Shown: in pieces, positions 46,771 to 56,195 of the stretch | Layout of the letters: each line of letters begins with the position of its first letter | How positions within the stretch are numbered: the stretch's first letter is position 1 | Assembly: GCA_002092835.1 (NCBI GenBank) | Contig: LVWL01000017.1 | Span: forward strand, 1-64,000 | DNA length: 64,000 nucleotides | DNA from: Campylobacter concisus | GTDB lineage: Bacteria; Campylobacterota; Campylobacteria; Campylobacterales; Campylobacteraceae | Direction: 5' to 3' | Made by a program: the position numbers and the translations under genes | Notes under the pieces: model-generated | Databases searched by the model: none | What the model was told of the DNA's origin: nothing | The model's input: only the letters and a program-made list of their open reading frames with translations

Positions 46771-47429
46771 ATTTTATCCTTGAACAAAAGCAAAAATACA
46801 AAACAAAGCGCCATTGAGCCAACAAGCACAAATTTAGCTGGAAATAGGCTCACTCCAAGCACGCCAAAAAATGTCGCCGCAAAGAGCACGCGGCAGTTTT
46901 TATCATTTTTAAACATTTCAATCACAATAACTATAAAAAGTGCTGTCAAGCTAAACTCAAGCCCTTTTGTATCAGCCTTTATAAGATCGCCAAGTATCGC
47001 ACCAAGCAACGTTCCAGCCGCCCAGTAAGACCAAGAAAGGATATTTAGCCAAGTAAAGACAAAACTTCGATCACTTGCCTCTTTTAGTCCCGAATTTTTA
47101 AATATCGCAAAGGTCTCATCTGTTAGCAAAGCGATGTTTAAAAGCCTAAATTTGATCCTGCTATACTCTTTTAAAAGTGAAATTCCATAAAAAGTATGGC
47201 GTAAATTTACTAGATAGCTCACGATAAATACCTCAACGTAGCTCGTGCCAACGCTAAAGAGCGAGAGCATCATAAACTGCGCTGCTCCGCCGTATGCTAG
47301 CGTACTAAGTGCCACGGCGATAAATGCGCTAACGCCCATGCTCTTTGCCAGCACGCCAAATGCGACGCCAAGTGGGAAATAGCCCATAAAAATAGGAATA
47401 GATAGTTTAAAAACGTAGTTAAATGTCAA
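46767..47429 (-). CDS. azlC: AzlC-family branched-chain amino acid exporter
   Basis: A 220-residue membrane protein with about seven helices. PLGVAFGVLAKSMGVSAF and YGGAAQFMMLSLF are the family blocks, and NLRHTFYGISLL completes the signature. It is the large subunit of the AzlCD valine/leucine/isoleucine exporter. Operon: azlC-azlD with a 4-nt overlap. Confidence 0.92.
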   Translation of the reverse strand: MTFNYVFKLSIPIFMGYFPLGVAFGVLAKSMGVSAFIAVALSTLAYGGAAQFMMLSLFSVGTSYVEVFIVSYLVNLRHTFYGISLLKEYSRIKFRLLNIALLTDETFAIFKNSGLKEASDRSFVFTWLNILSWSYWAAGTLLGAILGDLIKADTKGLEFSLTALFIVIVIEMFKNDKNCRVLFAATFFGVLGVSLFPAKFVLVGSMALCFVFLLLFKDKI

Positions 47430-47534
47430 ATTTTTACCTTCATAAAAAGCCGAAATGTTAGCAAAATTTGAAAAATTTAGAGTAAAAATAGAGTTAAATT
47501 TTATAAAATGATAGAAAATTTTTAGAGTTAAAAA

Positions 47535-47978
47535 ATGAAAAAGGTAATTCTAATTTTATTTTGTATTTTATTTTCTTGGGGTAAAAATTTTGATGCCACT
47601 AAGCTTGAAAGTGAATGCGCTTTAAATAACGTAGAAAGTTGCACCGATCTTATATATATCTACTTTAATAAAAATGAGCACGATAAAATGGCAGCTATGG
47701 CAAACAAGGCTTGCGAGCTAGGCAATCCACATAGCTGCCTATTTTTAGGAAATATATATCTACAAAAAGACACCCTAGCACAAGAAAAAGAAGAAGGGCT
47801 TAGGCTTTATAATAAGGCTTGCGAACTAAAAAATGCATTTGCTTGCTATACCCTTGCACTTATCTATGAAACTGGAGATGCTGGTATATTGCAAGATAAA
47901 AATAGAGCAAAAAACTACTATAAAAAAACCTGCGAGCTTGATTTGGATGAAGCTTGCAGTACACTTAAAAATTTTTAA
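47535..47978 (+). CDS. Exported Sel1-repeat, cysteine-rich protein
   Basis: A 147-residue protein with a signal peptide (ILILFCILFSWGKN) and Sel1-like repeats. Units such as KACELGNPHSCLFLGNIYLQ and KACELKNAFACYTLALIYET each hold a Cys pair, as in Helicobacter cysteine-rich (Hcp) proteins, where each repeat forms a disulfide in the periplasm. The final unit TCELDLDEACSTL completes the pattern. The exact role is unknown. An A/T-rich promoter region with TATAAA lies about 30 nt upstream. Confidence 0.8.
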   Translation: MKKVILILFCILFSWGKNFDATKLESECALNNVESCTDLIYIYFNKNEHDKMAAMANKACELGNPHSCLFLGNIYLQKDTLAQEKEEGLRLYNKACELKNAFACYTLALIYETGDAGILQDKNRAKNYYKKTCELDLDEACSTLKNF

Positions 47979-48159
47979 TTAAGCAAAAGATGCTTTTACT
48001 CTTGCTTTGAAAAGCAGAAATTTTGGACGAAATATATCAAAGTGATAGCAGGATAAGAGAAAATTTTACAGGCAGTTACAAAGATGCCTTAAAAATTTAT
48101 AATTCATCAAGCAACAATAGTACTGCCAAAAATTTTTAATTTAGCCCAAATTAATGAGT

Positions 48160-48264
48160 CTATTTTATCGAGTCCTTGCCTTTTGGCGTTTTATTTAAAA
48201 AGCAAAATACCTCAAGCATAAAAGAAAGCAGTATAAGCCCAACGATAGCTAGAGTTGCGTTCAT
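48160..48264 (-). CDS. Small membrane protein, 34 residues, downstream of flgG
   Basis: ATG at 48264, 5 nt past the flgG stop, with AAGG about 8 nt upstream inside the flgG end. It encodes MNATLAIVGLILLSFMLEVF and a short polar tail, one transmembrane helix. It could be a real flagellar-operon small protein or a chance ORF. In the rest of the gap 47979-48159 a plus-strand frame (about 48020-48139) stays open without a start codon; see findings. Confidence 0.4.
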   Translation of the reverse strand: MNATLAIVGLILLSFMLEVFCFLNKTPKGKDSIK

Positions 48265-48269
48265 ACTAC

Positions 48270-49058
48270 CTACCTTTTAAGCCCATTTACTATTTCAAGC
48301 ATCGAATCACTCGTAGTTATCGCCTTTGAGTTTGCCTCGTATGCGCGCTGACCAGTGATAAGATCGGTCATCTCTTCAACCAACTGAACGTTACTCATCT
48401 CGACAAATCCTTGTCTGATCGTACCAAGTCCGTCAAGTCCTGCCACGCCTACCACAACATTACCGCTAGCGCTTGTTTCTAGGTAGTTGTTGTCGCCCAT
48501 TGAGTGAAGGCCAGCCGGGTTTATGAAATTTGCTAGCTCGATCTGACCTATCTGAGCCATCTCTCTCTCACCTGCTTGGAGTACTGATACAGTGCCATCT
48601 GTGCCGATAGAAATTTGCGTCGCATTTGCAGGGACTGTGATCTGAGGGATGAGCTGATAGCCATCACTATTTACGATCGTGCCGTTTGCATCAAGCTTAA
48701 ATGCGCCATTTCTAGTGTAGGCTGTCGTGCCATCAGGCAGCTGAATCTGAAAAAATCCATTGCCCGCTATTACCATATCTAGGTTGTTGCTAGTCTCTTT
48801 GAAATAGCCCTGAGAGAAAATTTTATTTATCGCCGTTGGACGCACACCAAGGCCCACTTCGATGCCTGTTGGGCTTGTGGTAGTCTGGCTTGTAGCCGTA
48901 CCTGCATACTCCATGACTTGATACATAAGATCAGCAAATTCAGCCCTATTTTTCTTGTATCCATAAGTATTTACGTTTGCGATGTTGTGTGAGGTTACGT
49001 CTATCTGCGTCTGCTGGGCTATCATACCAGTGGCCGCAGTGTAAAGTGATCTCATCAT
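48270..49058 (-). CDS. flgG: Flagellar distal rod protein FlgG
   Basis: A 262-residue rod protein with N-terminal MRSLYTAATGMIAQQTQID and C-terminal GQRAYEANSKAITTSDSML, the axial-family helical ends, and the FlgG core GVGLGVRPTA-type region. T75 (VRPT75) is at the site that C. jejuni EptC modifies with phosphoethanolamine. FlgG forms the distal rod in the periplasm. It lies 15 nt downstream of a FlgF-like gene. Confidence 0.94.
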   Translation of the reverse strand: MMRSLYTAATGMIAQQTQIDVTSHNIANVNTYGYKKNRAEFADLMYQVMEYAGTATSQTTTSPTGIEVGLGVRPTAINKIFSQGYFKETSNNLDMVIAGNGFFQIQLPDGTTAYTRNGAFKLDANGTIVNSDGYQLIPQITVPANATQISIGTDGTVSVLQAGEREMAQIGQIELANFINPAGLHSMGDNNYLETSASGNVVVGVAGLDGLGTIRQGFVEMSNVQLVEEMTDLITGQRAYEANSKAITTSDSMLEIVNGLKR

Positions 49059-49073
49059 AGTTTTATCCTTTTA

Positions 49074-49883
49074 TTAAGCTTTTAGGGCTAGTTTTTGAAC
49101 AGCATCTTGGTTAAGGTCGCTCATGTGGCTTGTCATAACCTTTTGATACATATCAACTAAGCGCTGGGTTTCTATTAGACCAACCATTTCTAAAACTGGA
49201 TTTACATTTGACATCTGAGCATATCCTTGCATTACGCTATCAGCTTCTTCAAGCTCTGTGATGTCGTCAAAATTTCTACTCTCAAAGAGATTATCTCCGA
49301 CCTTTTTAAGATCTCTTATCTCTCTTGGCTGAGCTATAAAAAATTTAGAAAATTGATTGTTATTTGAGTATAAATTTCCATTTTTATCGGCAGTTAGCAC
49401 CTCACCTTGTGGCACTTGGATACCTCTTTGGCCAGGATTTTGTGCCTCGTAGCCGCTTGGCAAAACTTTATAGCCCTCTTTTGTAACGATGTAGCCGTCG
49501 CCATCAAGGCTAAAAGAGCCGCTTTTGCTAAGTTTTACGCCGTTTGGGGTATCAACTAAGAAAAACGCGTCATCTCTTTTTATCGCAAAGTCAAGCGTGT
49601 TTGAGCTGTATTTAAAGCCTCCAGCGCTAAAGTCGGTGTACTCTTCGCTCACTTGTGGTACGCGGTCAAGCGTTCTATTTAAAAATTTAGCTCCATCTTT
49701 TGTGTGATTTTTAAGAGGAAGCTCATCTTGCGTCTCTTTAAAAATTCTCGCAAAGTCACCGATAACTACATCATTTCGCTTATAGCCGATCGTATTTACA
49801 TTTGCAAGGTTGTTTGAGATGATATTTAGTCTGTTAAACTGCGTTACCATGCCAGCAGTGGCTTGATAATAACCATTTTGCAT
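49074..49883 (-). CDS. Flagellar rod/hook-basal body protein FlgF/FlgG2 type
   Basis: A 269-residue axial protein with NGYYQATAGMVTQFNRLNII and SNNLANVNTIGYKRND at the N-terminus and MVGLIETQRLVDMYQKVM at the C-terminus. It corresponds to FlgG2/FlgF of Campylobacter, the proximal rod. It precedes flgG in one operon. The FlgF versus FlgG2 name cannot be settled by sequence reading alone. Confidence 0.88.
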   Translation of the reverse strand: MQNGYYQATAGMVTQFNRLNIISNNLANVNTIGYKRNDVVIGDFARIFKETQDELPLKNHTKDGAKFLNRTLDRVPQVSEEYTDFSAGGFKYSSNTLDFAIKRDDAFFLVDTPNGVKLSKSGSFSLDGDGYIVTKEGYKVLPSGYEAQNPGQRGIQVPQGEVLTADKNGNLYSNNNQFSKFFIAQPREIRDLKKVGDNLFESRNFDDITELEEADSVMQGYAQMSNVNPVLEMVGLIETQRLVDMYQKVMTSHMSDLNQDAVQKLALKA

Positions 49884-49970
49884 AAATTTTCCTAATCAAA
49901 TTTTGATTTTTATAGCTACTAAGCAATCATCGTTCCAACTTTGTTTTTATACACATTTACAAAATTTGGG

Positions 49971-49976
49971 TATAAT
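49971..49976 (+). promoter_or_regulatory. Likely sigma70 -10 box for rpoD
   Basis: TATAAT, preceded by TTTGGG, lies 55 nt before the rpoD start, and an upstream ATG-less leader fits. The region 49884-50030 holds no gene. Confidence 0.7.
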
Positions 49977-50030
49977 CCACTTTCTTTTAAACAATACTTA
50001 ATCACAATCATACGATTTGAAAGGAAATTT

Positions 50031-51886
50031 ATGAGCGCCGCAAAAGACTCTTTTTCTCAAATAGAAGAGCTTTTCGCTGAAAATGCAAAAGGCTTTTTGA
50101 CATACGAAAAATTAGTAAAATTATTAGACAAAGCTCCGACTGCTACGATAGTAAAAAAGATAGAACAACTAGCAAAAACAAATAAAGTCCAGCTCATCAC
50201 ATCTGCTGAGGCTGCAAAGCTTAGAAATTTAGCCGATGCTAAAAAACGCCAAGAAAATGCTCAAAAAAGTGATCAAGATATCGACGAGGATCTCGATCTT
50301 TCAGGCGAAAGTGACCTTTTAGAGTGGTCAAGGTCAGATAGTCCTGTCAGGATGTATCTAAGAGAGATGGGGCAGATCGCGCTTCTTACAAAAGATGAAG
50401 AGGTAGAGATTAGCAAAAGGATCGAGCTTGGCGAAGATATTATCATCGACGCATTTTGTTCTGTACCATTTTTGATCGATTTTATACTTGACTATAAAGA
50501 GCCACTTATCAACAGAGAACGCCGTGTAAAAGAGCTTTTTAAGAGCTTCGAAGACGAGAGCGAAAACGAAGAAAATGAAGACAGTGAAGACGATATAGAC
50601 GAGGAAGATGAAGAGAACGAAGAAAACGAAGCTCCTAAAAAATCAGCTAAAAACGATAAACGCGCTGAAAAAGTTATAGAGAGCTTTAAGGCCCTTGAAA
50701 AGGCAAAAAAAGAGTGGCTAAAGACTGCAAACAAACAAGATAAAGTTGAGAGCGACGACACAGCTTCAAAGATGACTCTCGCATTTAAAAAGAAAATTTT
50801 AAAAGAGAAGCTAATGGACCTTGGCCCAACAAGCAAGTTGATTAGTGAGATCGTAAAATCAATGGAAACAGCTCTAAAAAGCGACGATGAATTTGATAGA
50901 GAGCTAAAACGTTTGGAGTATCGCTTGCCAATGTTTAGCGACGAGCTTAAGAAAAATCACAAAAGCATACTAAAAGATATCATTAAGCTTAGTAAAGAAG
51001 AGATCGCAGCTCGCGTGCCAGAAGCTACAATGGTCTCAACTTATGTCGAGATCAAAAAGCTATTTACTACAAAAGAGGCGAGCAAGCAAGGCTTTGATCT
51101 TGAGCCAACAAGGCTAAAAGAAATTTTAGAGCAGATCAAACGTGGAAAGAAAATTTCTGACGAAGCAAAAGCTAGAATGGCCAAGTCAAACCTCCGTCTA
51201 GTTGTAAGTATCGCAAAACGCTATACAAACAGAGGCTTGCCATTTTTAGATCTTATACAAGAGGGCAACATCGGACTTATGAAGGCGGTTGATAAATTTG
51301 AATATAGAAAAGGCTATAAATTTTCAACCTACGCCACATGGTGGATCCGACAGGCTATTTCGCGTGCGATCGCCGATCAAGCAAGGACGATTAGGATACC
51401 TATCCACATGATAGAGACGATAAATCGTATCAACAAAATAAACCGCAAATACCTCCAAGAAGAGGGAAAAGAGCCTGATGTAAGCGTTATCGCAAAAGAG
51501 GTTGGGCTAAGCGTTGATAAGGTAAAACAAGTCATCAAAATAACAAAAGAACCTATCAGCCTCGAAGCTCCAATCGCAAATGAAGAAGACGGTAAATTTG
51601 GAGATTTTGTTGAGGATAAAAGCTCACTTTCTCCGATAGAGCAAATTTTAAAAAGTGACCTTAGAGAGCAAATTGACGATGTACTTTCGCAGCTAAATGA
51701 GCGTGAAAAAGCAGTCATTTCGATGAGATTTGGCTTGCTTGAAGATGAGAGTGACCGTACACTTGAAGAGATCGGCAAGGCACTAAACGTCACTCGTGAG
51801 CGTGTCCGCCAAATAGAAAGCTCAGCTATCAAAAACTAAAACACCCAAAAGTCGGTAGAAAACTTAAAAACTACATTGAGGGCTAA
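50031..51886 (+). CDS. rpoD: Primary sigma factor RpoD, 3' end frameshifted
   Basis: The start [15 protein letters not shown] at 50031 has GAAAGGAAA upstream; an earlier in-frame ATG is ignored. Region 1.1, an acidic spacer ([15 protein letters not shown]), then regions 2 ([20 protein letters not shown]), 3 and 4 follow. As read, the frame ends at 51839 after SSAIKN. Adding one base to A5 at 51831-51835 continues it as [17 protein letters not shown] to 51886, giving 618 residues, the usual length. It directs RNA polymerase to housekeeping promoters. The loss would remove only the region 4 tail but probably is a sequencing error. Confidence 0.96.
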
Positions 51887-51897
51887 AAGCCCTTTTT
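51879..51897 (+). terminator. Rho-independent terminator of rpoD
   Basis: AGGGC-TAAAA-GCCCT stem with a T-tract, overlapping the restored rpoD stop codon at 51884-51886. Its position supports the longer rpoD frame. The rest of 51887-52131 holds no gene. Confidence 0.85.
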
Positions 51898-52105
51898 TCT
51901 TTTGCGTGTTTTCTTTAAAATTTTTCTCTTTAGCTTTCTAAAATTTAAATTTGACAATTTTTAGCAATAAAAATTTTACTAGCAACCTACATTGATTTTA
52001 TTATTGAAAGGCTGGATTCAGCCCTCATTTAGCCATTAGATCGGCCCAAAATAAAAATACAAAGAACCTAATATTTTTTTAAAGAATAAAATTAGATAAA
52101 AAGAA

Positions 52106-52128
52106 TTTACCGGCGCAAGACCGGTAAA
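52106..52128 (-). terminator. Terminator of flaC
   Basis: TTTACCGG (52106-52113) and CCGGTAAA (52121-52128) pair perfectly, just past the flaC stop codon. On the minus strand ATTCTTTTT follows. Confidence 0.75.
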
Positions 52129-52131
52129 AAT

Positions 52132-52887
52132 TTATTCAGCTAGAAGTTTATCTAGTTTTGCAGCCAAACTCGTAGTATCATGAGCTTTAGCTAAGCTCGC
52201 AGCATGAAGTCTTAAATTTGCTTGTAAATTTTCTTCCAAGCTCTTTGCGATATCACTACTATCAAGGTTCTCTACACTATTAGCATTTGCCACACTTCTT
52301 GCGGCTAGAACATTTATACCTCTAAATACAGCATTTTGTGTTGATCCGATCTCTGAGCGAAGTGAATTTATATTTTTTAAAATTTCACCTGTATTTGAGC
52401 CGTCATCTTTGACATTTAAAAGAGCATTTGTGCCCAAATTTATATTTTTTGTACTCTCGCCTGTAAAAAATCCAAGCTCAGCATCAAATACATTTTTGCC
52501 GTTAAATTTAGCCTCTTTTACGCTATCATTCATAGCATTTCTTAGTGCGTTGATTTCGCCCTTTATGCCTTTTTGTTCATTTGCTGAAAGAGTAGGATTT
52601 GTAAGCTTACTTGAAAGCTCGCCTATTCTATCCGTACTTTTACTTAAATTTAAAAGCGTTGAATCAGCGATTTGAAGCATACCGATCATATCGTTTGCAT
52701 TTGCCAAACCTTCGTTCAAGACATTTGTTTGTGAAAGCAAACTCTCTGCGATTTGTAAATTTGCACCTGAAGCTTTGATCTCGCTGTTTGCAGAGATAGC
52801 ATTTAGTGCTTTCTTCTCGCTATTTTTTGCCTGATCTAAATAATAGTTTCCTGAAGCCTGGTTTGCAGTATAAGTTCCTAACTTCAT
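52132..52887 (-). CDS. flaC: FlaC-like short flagellin, secreted
   Basis: A 251-residue flagellin homologue, the size of Campylobacter FlaC (about 249). It keeps the D0/D1 helical ends (ISANSEIKASGANLQIAES and a long C-terminal helix) and lacks the D2/D3 variable domains, with NGKNVFDAELG as the central link. FlaC is exported through the flagellar system without building the filament and binds host cells. A CGAATT sequence (52905-52910) could be part of a sigma28 promoter. The ribosome-binding site is AAAAAGGAG. Confidence 0.83.
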   Translation of the reverse strand: MKLGTYTANQASGNYYLDQAKNSEKKALNAISANSEIKASGANLQIAESLLSQTNVLNEGLANANDMIGMLQIADSTLLNLSKSTDRIGELSSKLTNPTLSANEQKGIKGEINALRNAMNDSVKEAKFNGKNVFDAELGFFTGESTKNINLGTNALLNVKDDGSNTGEILKNINSLRSEIGSTQNAVFRGINVLAARSVANANSVENLDSSDIAKSLEENLQANLRLHAASLAKAHDTTSLAAKLDKLLAE

Positions 52888-52971
52888 AACAACTCCTTTT
52901 TAATAATTCGCTATGGATTCTACTATAAATTCTATAAAAAGTTGCAAAATCTCTATAAAATCCATTTTTCT

Positions 52972-54264
52972 TTACTCTTCTAGCCTCACTGCAACTGATT
53001 TTTTATGAGCAGTTAGCCCCTCAGCTTCAGCTAGCTGGATGCATGATTTGCCAAGATGCATGATACCTTTTCTACTCACCGAAATTATCGAACTTCGCTT
53101 CATGAAATTTTCAACTCCAAGCGGTGAATAAAATCTCGCACTTCCGCCAGTTGGCAATGTGTGATTTGGTCCAGCGATATAATCCCCCATCGCTTCAGGC
53201 GTAAAGTGTCCAAAAAATATAGCGCCCGCATGAGTCACATCATCAATATAACTTAAAGCATCGTTTGTAGCGATCTCTAGGTGCTCAACAGCAAGCTCAT
53301 TCATGAGAGCAAAACACTCTTTTAAATCTTTTGCCACTATTATTGCAGCTTTATTTCTTATGCTTGCACTTGCGATTGGCTCACGTTTTAGTGTCTTTAG
53401 CTCATCTTCGATGTGTCTTTGTACTGCCCTTGCGAAAGCTTCTACTGGCGTTATCAAAAAGGCACTTGCGATCTCGTCGTGCTCAGCTTGAGAGAGCATA
53501 TCGATAGCTATGTGGCGAGGATCGGCACTATCATCAGCGATCACGCCTATCTCGCTTGGACCAGCGATCATATCGATATTTACGTCGCCATAAACTAGCT
53601 TTTTAGCAGTCGCTACGTAGATATTGCCAGGTCCTGTGATGACATCTACTTTTGGTACCGTTGCAGTTCCGTATGCCATCGCTGCGATCGCGCTTGCACC
53701 GCCTATTTTAAAGGCTGTCTTTATGCCACAAAGGTGCATTGCAGCAAGAAGTAAGGTATTTACCTTGCCATTTGGTGCTGGGGTGCAAACTATGATCTCT
53801 TTTACGCCGGCTACGATCGCTGGGATCGCATTCATAAGAAGCGAGCTAGGATAAGCCGCTTTGCCACCTGGGATATAAAGGCCTGCACGATCAACCGCTG
53901 TGTATTTTGCACCTAGCAAGATGTCATGCTCATCTTTATATGTCCAGTCACTTGGCTTTGTGCGTTCATGATAGCTTTTTATCCTATCGTGAGCTAAATT
54001 TAAAGCTACTCTTAGGGCGTTATCTAGCGAATTATAGGCAGCCTCCATCTCTTTAACGTCGATTATTATGTCGTTTTTACTTGTAACGCTAAATTTATCA
54101 AATTTTGTTATCTGGGCAAAAAGTGCACTATCACCATCATTTCTTATCTCATCTATTATGCCTGCAACCACTGGCATTACGGCGCTCATATCATTATCAC
54201 TTCGTTTAACCAGCTGTAAAAATTTACTCTCAAAATCAGCGTCGCTACTATGAAAAAATTTCAT
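52972..54264 (-). CDS. hisD: Histidinol dehydrogenase
   Basis: A 430-residue enzyme. VDVITGPGNIYVATAKKLVYG, MIAGPSEIGVIADD and LSQAEHDE contain the conserved zinc and catalytic residues, and NHTLPTGGSARF follows. It makes histidine from histidinol in two NAD-dependent oxidations. It overlaps the PLP-enzyme gene by 4 nt (ATGA), with a possible shared operon. Confidence 0.96.
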   Translation of the reverse strand: MKFFHSSDADFESKFLQLVKRSDNDMSAVMPVVAGIIDEIRNDGDSALFAQITKFDKFSVTSKNDIIIDVKEMEAAYNSLDNALRVALNLAHDRIKSYHERTKPSDWTYKDEHDILLGAKYTAVDRAGLYIPGGKAAYPSSLLMNAIPAIVAGVKEIIVCTPAPNGKVNTLLLAAMHLCGIKTAFKIGGASAIAAMAYGTATVPKVDVITGPGNIYVATAKKLVYGDVNIDMIAGPSEIGVIADDSADPRHIAIDMLSQAEHDEIASAFLITPVEAFARAVQRHIEDELKTLKREPIASASIRNKAAIIVAKDLKECFALMNELAVEHLEIATNDALSYIDDVTHAGAIFFGHFTPEAMGDYIAGPNHTLPTGGSARFYSPLGVENFMKRSSIISVSRKGIMHLGKSCIQLAEAEGLTAHKKSVAVRLEE

Positions 54265-55112
54265 CCATGCTCCTTTAATTTTAATTTTCTCTCGTATCTT
54301 TGTCTTTGTGTAATGTTACCTAAAATTCCGCCCTGGTGAATGTATAAAATTTGATCCCCAGGCTTATCTAAATTTGCAAAAAGCGTAATAAAGCCAACAG
54401 GGTCATAAATAAGGTCAAATTCCACGCCACTTTTGCAAACCTCTAACCAAATTTCATAAAGCTCTGGGTATAAATTCCCAAAATGATACTTCTTTGGGGG
54501 ATTTAAAATTTGCACTTTGCTATTTTTGTCTAGCTCATAAATTTGCTTTTTTAGATAGTCACCATCCCCTACACAAGGGGCGGTAAAGACTCTAAAATCG
54601 GTGTGCTTTGCTAGGTAGCAAGCACTAGTGCCTGTACCAGAAGGCAAGAAAATATCAGGCCTTATACCACTTTTTTTACTCCACTCATTTATCTCGCGTG
54701 CTTGTGTGATAAAGCCAAGCTCGGCCTCACTCTGCGCCACACCCTCATTTATAAAGAGCGCATTTTGGCTCTTTGCCAGCTCTTTAGCAAATTTCTCGCG
54801 TTCCTCTTTTACAAAAATTTCCATGCCATTTTCAAGTGCAAATTTGAAATTTCCAACCGGATTTTGCTTTAAATTTGAGTTTAGATGAGAGACGATGTAG
54901 TAAAATTTAAGCCCCTTTAGCTTGGCAAAAAGACTTAGGCTATACATCGCATTTGACTGGCTTGAGCCGTGAGATACGATGGCTTTGATGCCGCCAAGAT
55001 CAGCCTTTAGAAAGTACTCCAGCTTTCTTGCTTTGTTACCGTTAAACTTGCCTAGCAGATCATCTCTTAAAAGCCAAAACTCTCGCCCCCTAAGAACAAC
55101 CTGCTCAATCAC
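54261..55112 (-). CDS. PLP-dependent ACC deaminase/D-cysteine desulfhydrase-like protein
   Basis: A 283-residue fold type II PLP enzyme. LRDDLLGKFNGNKARKLEYFL carries the likely PLP-binding Lys, and SHGSSQSNAMYSL and LPSGTGTSACYLAK are the phosphate-binding and cofactor segments. It resembles DcyD/ACC deaminase proteins but is shorter than typical (about 330). The true substrate is not known. It starts 8 nt inside the end of the OmpA-like gene. Confidence 0.8.
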   Translation of the reverse strand: MIEQVVLRGREFWLLRDDLLGKFNGNKARKLEYFLKADLGGIKAIVSHGSSQSNAMYSLSLFAKLKGLKFYYIVSHLNSNLKQNPVGNFKFALENGMEIFVKEEREKFAKELAKSQNALFINEGVAQSEAELGFITQAREINEWSKKSGIRPDIFLPSGTGTSACYLAKHTDFRVFTAPCVGDGDYLKKQIYELDKNSKVQILNPPKKYHFGNLYPELYEIWLEVCKSGVEFDLIYDPVGFITLFANLDKPGDQILYIHQGGILGNITQRQRYERKLKLKEHG

Positions 55113-56195
55113 CCTTAAACTCCAAAAATTTCTCTATCTCGTTGATAGCCTCTTTGTTTGAGAGTGAAAATTTGATCTCGATACGCCTTGAAGCGTCCTT
55201 ATCTTCGGCTCCGTCCTTAAAAACTAGCTCGTTGTAGCTTCGACCACTTGCCACGAGCAACTTTCTAAGGCGAACGTCATCACTAAATGAGTTTATAAAC
55301 TCCATCACCGCGTAAGCTCTTTTTTGCGAAAGCTCTAAATTATAAATATAGCTTCCATCGCTATCTGTAAAGCCTTCGATTATTATCTGATCGATGTTTG
55401 AGGCGATCTCTTTATCGTTTAAAAGCACGTCAAAATACTTACTAAGCGTCGCCTTTAGCTCCTCTTTGACCTCTTCTTTTAAGACTGCACTTCCTTTATC
55501 AAAAAGTACTGAGGAGCTAAGCTTTAGCGCGCCTGAGTTTGGATCGATCTCGATGCTTGAGCCTAGCCTATCTTTTAAGGCTGAGATCACTTTTACTCTG
55601 ATACCGGTTAAATTTTTCACTCTGTCACGAGTGACGTTTAGATCTCTTAAAAGCTCGTCATATCTAGCTTCTCTTTGGCTTACTTGCTCAAGCAAAAAGG
55701 CAATCTTGGCTAAATTTTTCTCACTGCTTTCGTTTGCGTCACTAAGTGCTCTATCTTTTGATAAAATTTCATCATTTAGCACGATCATCTTTTGATTTAG
55801 ATCAAAAATACTGGCATTTAGCTCTTTTATGCTCGCATTTGCGTCCTTGTTTTCCTCTATGAGCTGGGCTAGTTTTTCTTTTAGAGCGTCTATTTGGATA
55901 ACAAAAATTTCATTTGATTTTTTCAAATTTATATTTTCGTCGCTTATCTTTGAAAGCTCGCTTTTAGGGCGTCATTTAGCTCTTCGAGTGTAAAATTTCT
56001 GCCCTGGGCGTCTTTTAAATTTGCTAAAGCTGCGATGATAACTTGCTCTTTATTTTCAAGGGTGTTTTGAGTTAGGACGTATTTTACGACGACAGCGCCG
56101 ATAAGTAGCATAAAAACAAAGAGCAGACCTGCCATCAAGTCCGCGTACGAAACCCAAAAGCTTGATTGATCTTCATTATTTTTGTTTATTTTCAT
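55105..56195 (-). pseudogene. MotB-like/OmpA-family membrane protein, split by one frameshift
   Basis: The N-terminal part (83 codons) has FWVSYADLMAGLLFVFMLLIG, a MotB-type helix with the channel Asp, and ends ALKASFQR-stop. The C-terminal part (273 codons) is a long coiled coil plus an OmpA peptidoglycan-binding domain (IIEGFTDSDGSYIYNLELSQ). Adding one base to T4 at 55962-55965 restores DALKSELSKISDENINLKKS and a 363-residue protein. It overlaps the MotA-like gene by ATGA. The C. jejuni order fba-MotA-like-OmpA-like agrees. It is probably the stator partner of the MotA-like protein. Confidence 0.85.
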
